Source: Clostridia bacterium (lineage in GTDB: Bacteria; Bacillota_A; Clostridia; Christensenellales; Borkfalkiaceae). From it: 5,636 bases of DNA. Under the pieces are notes generated by a model, which saw only the letters and a program-made list of their open reading frames with translations, was not told the origin of the DNA and did no database searches. Below, one piece after another: positions 1 through 5,636 of this stretch. Made by a program: the position numbers and the translations under genes. The DNA is taken from contig JAGASB010000011.1 in NCBI GenBank assembly GCA_017621955.1, forward strand, positions 1-5,636. Direction: 5' to 3'. Each line of letters starts with the position of its first letter. Position 1 is the stretch's first letter.

Positions 1-753
1 AATTATAAGTGGAATATGGGGTGGATGAACGACGTTACGTCATATATGGCGACCGACCCGTATTTTAGGTCATACGTTCACAATAAATTGACCTTTTCAA
101 TGATGTACGCTTTTAGTGAAAATTACGTTCTGCCGATTTCTCACGACGAAGTTGTTCACGGCAAAAAGTCGCTACTTGACAAAATGCCGGGAGGTATTGA
201 GCAAAAGTTTGCAAATCTACGCACTTTTTTGCTTTATATGTTTGCTCACCCAGGTAAAAAACTTTCCTTTATGGGTAATGAGTTCGGGCAGTTTAAAGAG
301 TGGAACTATCAAGAAGGTTTAGAGTTTTTTATGCTAAAATTCGACCTTCATAATAAATTACACGAATTTAATAAAAAATTAAATAAAGTATATAAAAGCA
401 CACCACCGTTATATAATATTGAAGACGGGTGGGACGGCTTTGAATGGATAAGCACCGACGAAAAAGATAATAATATTGTTATATTTAGCCGTAAGGACAA
501 AAATAAAAATTTATTGATTGCAATATTAAATTTTTCTGGTAATGATTATAAAGATTATTCTGTTGGCTGTGAAAAAGGCGACTACAAACTAATAATAAGT
601 TCTGACGAACAAGAGTTTGGCGGTAGTGGGAAAATAAAAACAGCTTATAGAGCAAGGAAAGAAAAAGCACACTCAAAAGAATATTCTATAAAAATAGATT
701 TACCTAAATTTTCGGGTGCGTATTTTTTAAGAAAGATTAAAAAAGTTAAGTAA
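1..753 (+). CDS. glgB: 1,4-alpha-glucan branching enzyme, C-terminal part (5' end outside window)
   Basis: Glycogen branching enzyme (GH13 family) cuts alpha-1,4 glucan chains and rejoins the piece through an alpha-1,6 bond, creating branch points on cytosolic glycogen. Frame 1 is open from base 1, and the residues before the first ATG (NYKWN, followed by MGWMND) already match the family, so ATG 16 is internal and the gene is cut by the window edge. Visible: the end of the catalytic barrel with YAFSENYVLPISHDEVVHGK, whose Asp (codon 145-147) corresponds to the third catalytic acid (E. coli D526). Then come KFANLR, MFAHPGKKLSFMGNEFGQ and EWN. From about base 420 a C-terminal beta domain (WDGFEWI to the closing LPKFSGAYFLRK) ends at TAA 751-753. 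The nucleophile Asp and acid/base Glu lie upstream and cannot be checked. The last 60 residues are Lys-rich. glgC follows after 23 bases. Identity is secure. Confidence 0.96.
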   Translation, partial: NYKWNMGWMNDVTSYMATDPYFRSYVHNKLTFSMMYAFSENYVLPISHDEVVHGKKSLLDKMPGGIEQKFANLRTFLLYMFAHPGKKLSFMGNEFGQFKEWNYQEGLEFFMLKFDLHNKLHEFNKKLNKVYKSTPPLYNIEDGWDGFEWISTDEKDNNIVIFSRKDKNKNLLIAILNFSGNDYKDYSVGCEKGDYKLIISSDEQEFGGSGKIKTAYRARKEKAHSKEYSIKIDLPKFSGAYFLRKIKKVK

Positions 754-759
754 TGTTTT

Positions 760-765
760 AAGGAG
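760..765 (+). promoter_or_regulatory. Shine-Dalgarno site of glgC
   Basis: AAGGAG lies in the 23-base glgB-glgC gap, 11 bases before ATG 777 and 14 before the adjacent ATG 780. The spacing to 777 is already slightly long, so 777 is the better start. The protein would differ by only one methionine. Confidence 0.75.
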
Positions 766-776
766 ACATACTATAT

Positions 777-1979
777 ATGATGAGGAAGAAAAAATGTATG
801 GCAATGCTTTTGGCAGGTGGACAGGGTAGTAGACTGTATGCACTGACAAATAATATCGCAAAACCTGCGGTATCGTTTGGCGGTAAATATAGAATAATCG
901 ACTTTCCACTTTCTAACTGCGTAAACTCAGGCATCGATACCGTTGGCGTACTTACGCAATATCAACCGATGATATTAAACTATTACATCGGCAACGGTCA
1001 ACCGTGGGACTTAGATAGAACGTTTGGTGGCGTTCATATTTTACCGCCCTATCAAGGCAAGAATTCGTCCGATTGGTATAAGGGCACGGCAAACGCAATC
1101 TATCAAAATTTACGTTTTATAAATCAGTTTAATCCCGATTACGTCTTAGTGTTGTCGGGTGACCATATTTATAAAATGAATTATTCGATAATGCTTAATT
1201 ATCATATTTTAAACAATGCTGATTGCACCATTGCAGCAATTAACGTTCCAAAGGAAGAAGCTTCAAGATTCGGCATACTTAACACGAACGAAGACGGAAG
1301 TATTTATGAGTTTGAAGAAAAGCCGAAAAATCCAAAATCAACACTTGCGTCAATGGGAATATACATATTCTCAGCAAAAAAACTTTATAAATACTTAGAA
1401 GAAGATAGTCAAAATCCCGACTCTTCAAACGACTTCGGTAAGGATATTCTTCCAAAAATGTTGTCTAGCGGCGAAAAGATGATGGCGTATGAATTTGATG
1501 GCTATTGGAAGGACGTTGGAACTATTGACTCACTTTATGAAGCAAATATGGACCTTTTGGGTGACAGTCCTAAGTTTGACGTAACCGATACGTCGTGGAA
1601 GATTCAGTCAAGGAGTCCGTTGGCACCGCCACATTTTATAGGTGAAGGCGCAAAAACTTACAACAGCATTATAATGTCAGGTTGTGAAATTTACGGCACG
1701 GTTGAAAATTCTGTTCTTTCAAGCGACGTAATTATCGAAAAGGGCGCAGTTGTTAGAAACAGTATTATTATGGGCGACGTTAGAATAGGTGAAAATTCGG
1801 TGGTTGAATATTCTATTATTGATGAAAATACCATCGTTGGCAAAAATGCTGTAATTGGTGAAAGCAAAGAAAATAAAAAGGGTATTGCCGTTCTTGGTAG
1901 AAACGTTACGATAGGCGATAACGTAATGGTTGAGGGCGGTGCAATTATTGATAAAGATATTGCAAAGGAGGGCAACTAA
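777..1979 (+). CDS. glgC: Glucose-1-phosphate adenylyltransferase (ADP-glucose pyrophosphorylase), catalytic subunit
   Basis: Makes ADP-glucose and pyrophosphate from ATP and glucose-1-phosphate, the committed step of bacterial glycogen synthesis in the cytosol. The 400-aa product is of normal family length. The N-terminal nucleotidyltransferase domain has LAGGQGSRL (residues 12-20, Arg19), [15 protein letters not shown] (29-43), [22 protein letters not shown] with Asp129 (E. coli catalytic D142), FEEKP with Lys182 (E. coli K195, glucose-1-phosphate site), and YWKDVGT. From about residue 288 hexapeptide repeats form the left-handed beta-helix domain (for example [21 protein letters not shown]). 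The residue aligned with E. coli Lys39, the fructose-1,6-bisphosphate activator site, is Asn26; B. subtilis GlgC also has Asn there as I recall it. This suggests weak or no activation by that metabolite. The gene stops one base before glgD, its paralogue and likely partner subunit. All key catalytic residues are present. Confidence 0.98.
   Translation: MMRKKKCMAMLLAGGQGSRLYALTNNIAKPAVSFGGKYRIIDFPLSNCVNSGIDTVGVLTQYQPMILNYYIGNGQPWDLDRTFGGVHILPPYQGKNSSDWYKGTANAIYQNLRFINQFNPDYVLVLSGDHIYKMNYSIMLNYHILNNADCTIAAINVPKEEASRFGILNTNEDGSIYEFEEKPKNPKSTLASMGIYIFSAKKLYKYLEEDSQNPDSSNDFGKDILPKMLSSGEKMMAYEFDGYWKDVGTIDSLYEANMDLLGDSPKFDVTDTSWKIQSRSPLAPPHFIGEGAKTYNSIIMSGCEIYGTVENSVLSSDVIIEKGAVVRNSIIMGDVRIGENSVVEYSIIDENTIVGKNAVIGESKENKKGIAVLGRNVTIGDNVMVEGGAIIDKDIAKEGN
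1964..1971 (+). promoter_or_regulatory. Shine-Dalgarno site of glgD, inside the 3' end of glgC
   Basis: AAAGGAGG is the strongest ribosome site in the window and lies within the last codons of glgC, 9 bases before ATG 1981. It fixes the glgD start at 1981 rather than the in-frame ATG at 1930, and the one-base gap to the glgC stop implies translational coupling of the two subunits. Confidence 0.85.
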
Positions 1980-1980
1980 T

Positions 1981-2499
1981 ATGAGAGCGGTTGGTATTAT
2001 TTTTTCAAATATCCACGATAATAACGTTCCCGAACTTGCAAGGATAAGAACACTTGGTTCTATTCCGTTTGGCGGAAGATATAGGCTTATAGACTTCCCG
2101 TTATCTAATATGGTTAATTCAGGTATTGATACCGTTGGTATTATTACTAAAAGCAACTATCAGTCGCTTATGGACCACGTTGGAAGCGGTAAGGATTGGG
2201 ACCTAGCAAGAAAAGACGGTGGTGTTATTATTTTACCGCCTTATGGTGATACGGAAAGCAGTTCATTATATACGTCAAGACTTGAAGCACTTAAGGGCAT
2301 AACCAACTTTTTGTTTAGGGCGGACGAAGAATATGTGGTTATGACAGACTGCGATACGGTGTGCAGAATAAACTTCAATGAAGTTATAGAAAACCATATT
2401 CGCAATCACGCAGATATTACGCTTGTATATAAAAGTTTGAAAAAAGGCACTTATTCTGAAAGAACGCAACGACGTTTGATATCCTTGGGAATAGAATAG
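1981..2499 (+). CDS. glgD: GlgD N-terminal fragment as it reads in this sequence
   Basis: If the sequence is taken literally, translation from ATG 1981 gives 172 residues: the first half of the nucleotidyltransferase-like domain, followed by about 12 out-of-frame residues (from roughly TQRRL) before TAG 2497-2499. This fragment has no beta-helix domain and would be unlikely to assemble with GlgC. It is the N-terminal part of the glgD entry at 1981-3092, not a separate gene. Confidence 0.6.
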   Translation: MRAVGIIFSNIHDNNVPELARIRTLGSIPFGGRYRLIDFPLSNMVNSGIDTVGIITKSNYQSLMDHVGSGKDWDLARKDGGVIILPPYGDTESSSLYTSRLEALKGITNFLFRADEEYVVMTDCDTVCRINFNEVIENHIRNHADITLVYKSLKKGTYSERTQRRLISLGIE

Positions 2500-2543
2500 T
2501 TGGCGTTAAATACAACGAAAGAATTGAAGACGGCATAAGCAAC

Positions 2544-3092
2544 GTGTTTACAAACGTTTTCGTTATGAAAAAATCGTTGCTTCAAAATATCGTTATGGAT
2601 AGCATTTCGCACGGTAAGCGTCATTTTATGTCTGACGTTATAGCTTCCAACCTAGACAGTATGAAGATTATTGGGTATGAGCATAAAGGTTTTTTTGCGG
2701 GAATTACGTCGCTTCAAGCATATTATGATAGCAGTATGAGTTTGCTTAATAAAGACGTTCGTAACGAAATTTTCGGGGATAGGAGCGTGTTTACTAAAAT
2801 TCGTGACTCCGCACCTACCAAATACGGCAATAGTGCAATCGTAAAAAATTCAATGATTGCCGATGGCTGTATTATTGAAGGTGAAGTTGAAAACAGTATA
2901 ATATTTAGAAACGTTAAGGTTGCCCGTGGTGCAGTTGTTAAAAACAGTATCATAATGCAAAACACCGTTCTTGGTGAAAATTCAACACTTAACTGTATAA
3001 TTGCCGATAAAAACGTTGTAATTAAGGATAAAAAGGTTTTATCAGGCAGTGAAAATCACCCGTTCTATATCGGGAAAGGTATAATGATTTAA
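2544..3092 (+). CDS. glgD: GlgD C-terminal fragment as it reads in this sequence
   Basis: This open stretch of 182 codons could formally start at GTG 2544 or ATG 2565, but neither has a Shine-Dalgarno site, and recognisable GlgD sequence (TTFDILGNRIVGVKYNERIE) extends upstream of both to about 2463. It holds the rest of the nucleotidyltransferase-like domain and the hexapeptide beta-helix (SAIVKNSMIADGCIIEGEVE, then GAVVKNSIIMQNTVLGENS). It is the C-terminal half of the broken glgD rather than an independent gene, and expression as a separate protein is doubtful. Confidence 0.55.
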   Translation: MFTNVFVMKKSLLQNIVMDSISHGKRHFMSDVIASNLDSMKIIGYEHKGFFAGITSLQAYYDSSMSLLNKDVRNEIFGDRSVFTKIRDSAPTKYGNSAIVKNSMIADGCIIEGEVENSIIFRNVKVARGAVVKNSIIMQNTVLGENSTLNCIIADKNVVIKDKKVLSGSENHPFYIGKGIMI

Positions 3093-3096
3093 GGAG
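3091..3096 (+). promoter_or_regulatory. Shine-Dalgarno site of glgA, overlapping the glgD stop codon
   Basis: The TAA of glgD forms the start of TAAGGAG, so AAGGAG sits 6 bases before ATG 3103. This supports the long GlgA product that includes its N-terminal extension. The in-frame ATG at 3121 has no comparable site. Confidence 0.85.
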
Positions 3097-3102
3097 AATT
3101 TA

Positions 3103-4623
3103 ATGGCTAAAAAAATAGATATGGCAACGGCAAATACACTACCTGTAAAGAAAACAACGACTAAAAAGACCACGGCAAAATTGCCCGAAATAAAAATAAA
3201 AGAAAAGAAGAAAATAATTTTCTTAGGTTCAGAAGCCGCTCCGTTTATAGCGACGGGTGGACTTGCTGACGTTCTTGGTTCGTTACCTAAATCACTTGCA
3301 AAGAATAAACATTTAGATATAAGCGTAGTGTTGCCTTTATATAGTAATATCAAGGATGAATTTAAATCCAAATTTAAATTTTTAACAAACTTTAACGTTT
3401 CGGTTGCTTGGCGTTGGCAGTATGCTGGCGTATTTTATTGCGAACACGAAGGCGTTAAGTTCTATTTTATAGATAACGAATATTACTTTAAGCGTGAAGG
3501 AAATATTTACGGCTTTTACGATGATGGTGAACGCTTTGCGTTCTTCTCTCGTGCCGCTCTTGACATGATTGCAAGGTTAAATATTTATCCCGACGTATTG
3601 CACTGTAATGATTGGCAAACAGCCGCTTCTATAATTTTCTTAAAAGGAATGTATTACGGGGACGAAAATTTTAGAAAAATTAAAACCGTATTTACAATTC
3701 ATAACATTGAATATCAGGGCATTTTCAATATGGATACTTATGGAAGTCTTTTTGGGTTTTCAGAGTCAATTAAAAATTTTGTAGAGTTTAACGGCTGTGT
3801 AAACCTTATGAAAGGCGCTATCGAAATGACTGATATCGTATCTACCGTTAGCCCAACTTATGCACAAGAAATTAAATGTGCATTCTTTGCTCACGGGCTT
3901 GAAAATATTATTGTTAGAAACGAATCAAAACTTTGTGGAATATTGAACGGTATTGATATAGATTACTATAATCCTAAAACGGATAAATGCTTATTTAGCA
4001 ATTATTCTATTGACGACTTATCGGGAAAGGAAGTTTGTAAGGCTGAACTTCAAAAGATGTTAAATCTTCCCGAAAGAAAAGACGTTCCTATAATTGCAAT
4101 AATATCGAGATTAGTTTCACATAAGGGTTTAGACCTTGTGCGCCACGTTCTTGAAAATCTTTTAACTCAGGACGTTCAAGTTGTTATTTTAGGAAAGGGT
4201 GAAATAGCTTATGAAAATTATTTCACGCATATAGCAAACACTTACAGTGGAAAGTGTGTAACAATAATTGCTTATAACCAAGATTTATCACGAAAAATTT
4301 ATTCAGGTGCAGATATATTCCTTATGCCTTCTAAGTCAGAACCTTGCGGACTATCGCAAATGATTGCAAGTAGATACGGCACTGTGCCTGTCGTTCGTGA
4401 AACAGGTGGTTTAAACGACAGTATTAAAGCATATACGGGGGATAGTGGTAACGGGTTTACCTTTGCCGACTACAACGCACACGATATGCTAAACGTTATA
4501 AATCAAGCAGTAAGGACTTATAAAGATAAAACGGCATGGAGTGACGTACAACGTCGTGCAATGACAACTGATTTTTCTTGGAAAGTTCAAGCGGGGAAAT
4601 ATGAAGAATTATACAACAAATAA
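3103..4623 (+). CDS. glgA: Glycogen synthase (ADP-glucose-dependent, GT5) with basic N-terminal extension
   Basis: Transfers glucose from ADP-glucose to the non-reducing end of alpha-1,4 glucan in the cytosol. The 506-aa product is longer than the usual roughly 475-490 because about 35 residues, rich in Lys and Thr (KKTTTKKTTAK at 16-26), precede the normal start KKIIFLGSEAAPF. The GT-B fold is complete: CNDWQTA with Asp170 (E. coli D137), FTIHN with His200 (E. coli H161), GILNGIDIDYYNP, SRLVSHKGLDL with Arg336 and Lys341 (E. coli R300, K305), and SEPCGLSQMIASRYGTVPVVRETGGL with Glu413 (E. coli E377). One departure stands out: the N-terminal KxGGL motif reads ATGGL, with Ala50 in place of the ADP-glucose-binding Lys15 of E. 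coli. All other known active-site residues are kept, so an active enzyme is likely. The start is fixed by the Shine-Dalgarno site at 3091-3096; glgP follows after 16 bases. Confidence 0.97.
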   Translation: MAKKIDMATANTLPVKKTTTKKTTAKLPEIKIKEKKKIIFLGSEAAPFIATGGLADVLGSLPKSLAKNKHLDISVVLPLYSNIKDEFKSKFKFLTNFNVSVAWRWQYAGVFYCEHEGVKFYFIDNEYYFKREGNIYGFYDDGERFAFFSRAALDMIARLNIYPDVLHCNDWQTAASIIFLKGMYYGDENFRKIKTVFTIHNIEYQGIFNMDTYGSLFGFSESIKNFVEFNGCVNLMKGAIEMTDIVSTVSPTYAQEIKCAFFAHGLENIIVRNESKLCGILNGIDIDYYNPKTDKCLFSNYSIDDLSGKEVCKAELQKMLNLPERKDVPIIAIISRLVSHKGLDLVRHVLENLLTQDVQVVILGKGEIAYENYFTHIANTYSGKCVTIIAYNQDLSRKIYSGADIFLMPSKSEPCGLSQMIASRYGTVPVVRETGGLNDSIKAYTGDSGNGFTFADYNAHDMLNVINQAVRTYKDKTAWSDVQRRAMTTDFSWKVQAGKYEELYNK

Positions 4624-4628
4624 TTTTC

Positions 4629-4633
4629 AGGAG
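4629..4633 (+). promoter_or_regulatory. Shine-Dalgarno site of glgP
   Basis: AGGAG in the 16-base glgA-glgP gap lies 6 bases before ATG 4640 and defines that start. The gap has no room for a terminator, so glgP is co-transcribed with glgA. Confidence 0.8.
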
Positions 4634-4639
4634 AAATAA

Positions 4640-5636
4640 ATGAATTCTATTACGGAAAAAGAAGTAAGCGCTTTAATCAAAAGCAAGTTATCAAGGTATT
4701 TTGGCGTAACGGCAAAAGAGGCAACGAAAGAACAAGTTTATAAAGCCGTTGTAATGTGTGTTAGAGATATTCTTCTTGAAAAAAGAAGTGCATTTAACAA
4801 AAAGTACCGTGAAAAAGGTGGCAAGAGAGTATATTATCTTTGCATGGAGTTTTTGCTAGGGCAATCGCTTAAAAATAATACTTACAATCTAAGTGTTCAA
4901 GACGCTTTTAATGCTACGCTTAAAAAAGAGTTTAATTGTTCGTTAGAAGACCTTTACGAACAAGAGCCGGATGCTGGTTTAGGCAATGGTGGCTTGGGTA
5001 GGCTTGCGGCGTGCTTTATGGATGCACTTGCAAGTCAAGATTATCCTGCAATGGGTTATTCAATTAGGTACGAATATGGCTTGTTTAAACAAAAAATAGT
5101 TGACGGGTGGCAAACTGAATTACCTGATATATGGCTTCCAGGTGGTGAAGTTTGGCTCACGCAAAGGCACGATAAAACGTATAAAGTTAAGTTTGATGGT
5201 CATATTAAGGAATATTGGACTGAAAACGGCTTAAAAATTGCACACTACGACGCTAAGGAAGTAGAAGCCGTTGCATACGATATGATGATATCGGGAAAAG
5301 ATAGTGAAGCAGTTTCTGTTTTAAGGCTTTGGAAAGCGCAAAATATTCGTGACTTTGATATGAAAACCTTTTCTCAAGGCGATTATATGCGCAGTATGCA
5401 AGAGGATAACGAAGCAGACCTTATCTCAAAGGTGCTCTATCCGTCAGATAACCATTTTGAAGGCAAATCTTTAAGATTAAAACAGCAATATTTACTTGTT
5501 TCTGCTGCACTACAAGACATCGTGTTGGACCACGAAAAACGTTACGGCAGTCTTGATACGCTTCCGGAAAAGGCTGCAATACACATTAACGATACGCACC
5601 CAGCATTGTGTATTCCTGAACTTATGCGTATACTTA
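4640..5636 (+). CDS. glgP: Glycogen/maltodextrin phosphorylase, N-terminal part (3' end outside window)
   Basis: Releases glucose-1-phosphate from the non-reducing ends of glycogen using phosphate and pyridoxal phosphate (GT35 family). Frame 2 is open without a stop from ATG 4640 to the window end, giving 332 codons of a protein usually around 800 aa. Family signatures in order: VYYLCMEFLLGQSLKNN (usual form YYLSMEFLxGRxLxNN), EPDAGLGNGGLGRLAACFMDALAS (from about residue 109, the glycine-rich loop near the active site), GYSIRYEYGLFKQ, GWQTELPDIWL, SLRLKQQYLLVSAALQD and HINDTHPALCIPELMRIL (from residue 315). The N-terminus is short and lacks the serine phosphorylation segment of animal phosphorylases. 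The lysine that binds the cofactor lies beyond the window. Placement after glgA in the same transcript couples breakdown to synthesis. Glycogen and maltodextrin phosphorylases cannot be separated by motif; context favours glycogen. Confidence 0.96.
   Translation, partial: MNSITEKEVSALIKSKLSRYFGVTAKEATKEQVYKAVVMCVRDILLEKRSAFNKKYREKGGKRVYYLCMEFLLGQSLKNNTYNLSVQDAFNATLKKEFNCSLEDLYEQEPDAGLGNGGLGRLAACFMDALASQDYPAMGYSIRYEYGLFKQKIVDGWQTELPDIWLPGGEVWLTQRHDKTYKVKFDGHIKEYWTENGLKIAHYDAKEVEAVAYDMMISGKDSEAVSVLRLWKAQNIRDFDMKTFSQGDYMRSMQEDNEADLISKVLYPSDNHFEGKSLRLKQQYLLVSAALQDIVLDHEKRYGSLDTLPEKAAIHINDTHPALCIPELMRIL

Larger units (their letters stand above)
1981..3092 (+). pseudogene. glgD: glgD, GlgC-like regulatory subunit, interrupted by a one-base frameshift
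   Basis: GlgD is a paralogue of GlgC found in Bacillota. In characterised cases it has little activity alone and forms a mixed complex with GlgC that changes its kinetics. Here frame 1 runs from ATG 1981 to TAG 2497-2499, while frame 3 is open from 2460 to TAA 3090-3092 and continues the same protein. Adding one A near 2463 reads ...SERNATTFDILGN... and gives a continuous 370-aa product, normal for the family. The N-terminus lacks the GGxGxRL loop (FSNIHDNNVPELA instead) but keeps SIPFGGRYRLIDFPLSN and LPPY. The catalytic-site segment is MTDCDTVCRINF, with Asp125 retained, and no EKP motif is seen. Hexapeptide repeats (about 2820-3030) end the protein. No premature stop other than the frameshift is present, so a recent mutation or a sequencing or assembly error is as likely as true decay. 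Confidence 0.85.

Noticed and set aside
754..776. Promoter or terminator in the gaps between genes
   Set aside because: The gaps are 1-23 bases and are filled by ribosome sites; no hairpin with a T-run or -35/-10 pair fits in any of them.
1930..1980. Earlier in-frame start for glgD at ATG 1930
   Set aside because: It would overlap glgC by 50 bases, lacks a ribosome site, and adds residues that do not resemble GlgD. ATG 1981 has a strong AAAGGAGG site.
1719..2156. Antisense open frame of about 145 codons across the glgC-glgD junction, and other minus-strand frames
   Set aside because: They lie opposite well-supported coding sequence, have no recognisable domains or ribosome sites, and reflect the repetitive beta-helix codons on the other strand.
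2434..2500. Programmed -1 ribosomal frameshift joining the two halves of glgD
   Set aside because: The only long A run (2440-2445) is not in the phase needed for a slippery heptamer, and slipping there would run into TGA 2457-2459 in the new frame. No slippery heptamer or clear downstream hairpin is seen between 2460 and 2497.
2544..3092. Independent gene starting at GTG 2544
   Set aside because: There is no ribosome site before GTG 2544 or ATG 2565, and GlgD-like sequence in the same frame extends upstream to about 2463. It is the second half of glgD.
3121..3123. Shorter GlgA starting at ATG 3121
   Set aside because: No Shine-Dalgarno site at a suitable distance, whereas ATG 3103 has AAGGAG six bases upstream. 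It would also leave most of the extension in place.
1..5636. A novel defence, mobile or otherwise undescribed system
   Set aside because: Every gene belongs to the known glycogen pathway. I saw no transposase, integrase, CRISPR repeats, toxin-antitoxin pair, tRNA or structured non-coding region.

Overview
The window is the 3' part of a bacterial glycogen metabolism operon, read entirely on the + strand, in the order glgB (3' part) - glgC - glgD (frameshifted) - glgA - glgP (5' part). It starts inside the branching enzyme and ends inside glycogen phosphorylase, so the operon promoter and terminator both lie outside. The gene order is that of the Bacillus subtilis glgBCDAP operon. GlgD, a degenerate paralogue of GlgC, is typical of Bacillota. 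The DNA is AT-rich (roughly 35-40% GC by eye), AGGAG-type Shine-Dalgarno sites precede every internal gene, and no in-frame TGA is read through. Together these point to a low-GC Bacillota member, probably an uncultured or gut-type clostridial lineage; the lineage guess is inference.

Layout: 1-753 is the C-terminal 250 residues of the 1,4-alpha-glucan branching enzyme. 777-1979 is a complete 400-aa ADP-glucose pyrophosphorylase catalytic subunit. 1981-3092 is glgD, which needs one extra base near 2463 to read as a continuous 370-aa protein. 3103-4623 is a complete 506-aa glycogen synthase with an unusual Lys/Thr-rich N-terminal extension. 4640-5636 is the first 332 residues of glycogen phosphorylase. 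Gaps between genes are only 23, 1, 10 and 16 bases, leaving no room for separate promoters or terminators, and no stretch over 300 bases lacks a gene.

Function: GlgC, probably modulated by GlgD, makes ADP-glucose from glucose-1-phosphate and ATP. GlgA adds glucose to the growing alpha-1,4 chain, GlgB introduces alpha-1,6 branches, and GlgP releases glucose-1-phosphate from chain ends. Synthesis and breakdown are thus transcribed together.

I found no previously undescribed system. The points worth a second look are the glgD frameshift, replacement of the conserved lysine of the KxGGL motif in GlgA by alanine, the basic tail on GlgA, and a strong codon-junction bias that enriches ACGT.
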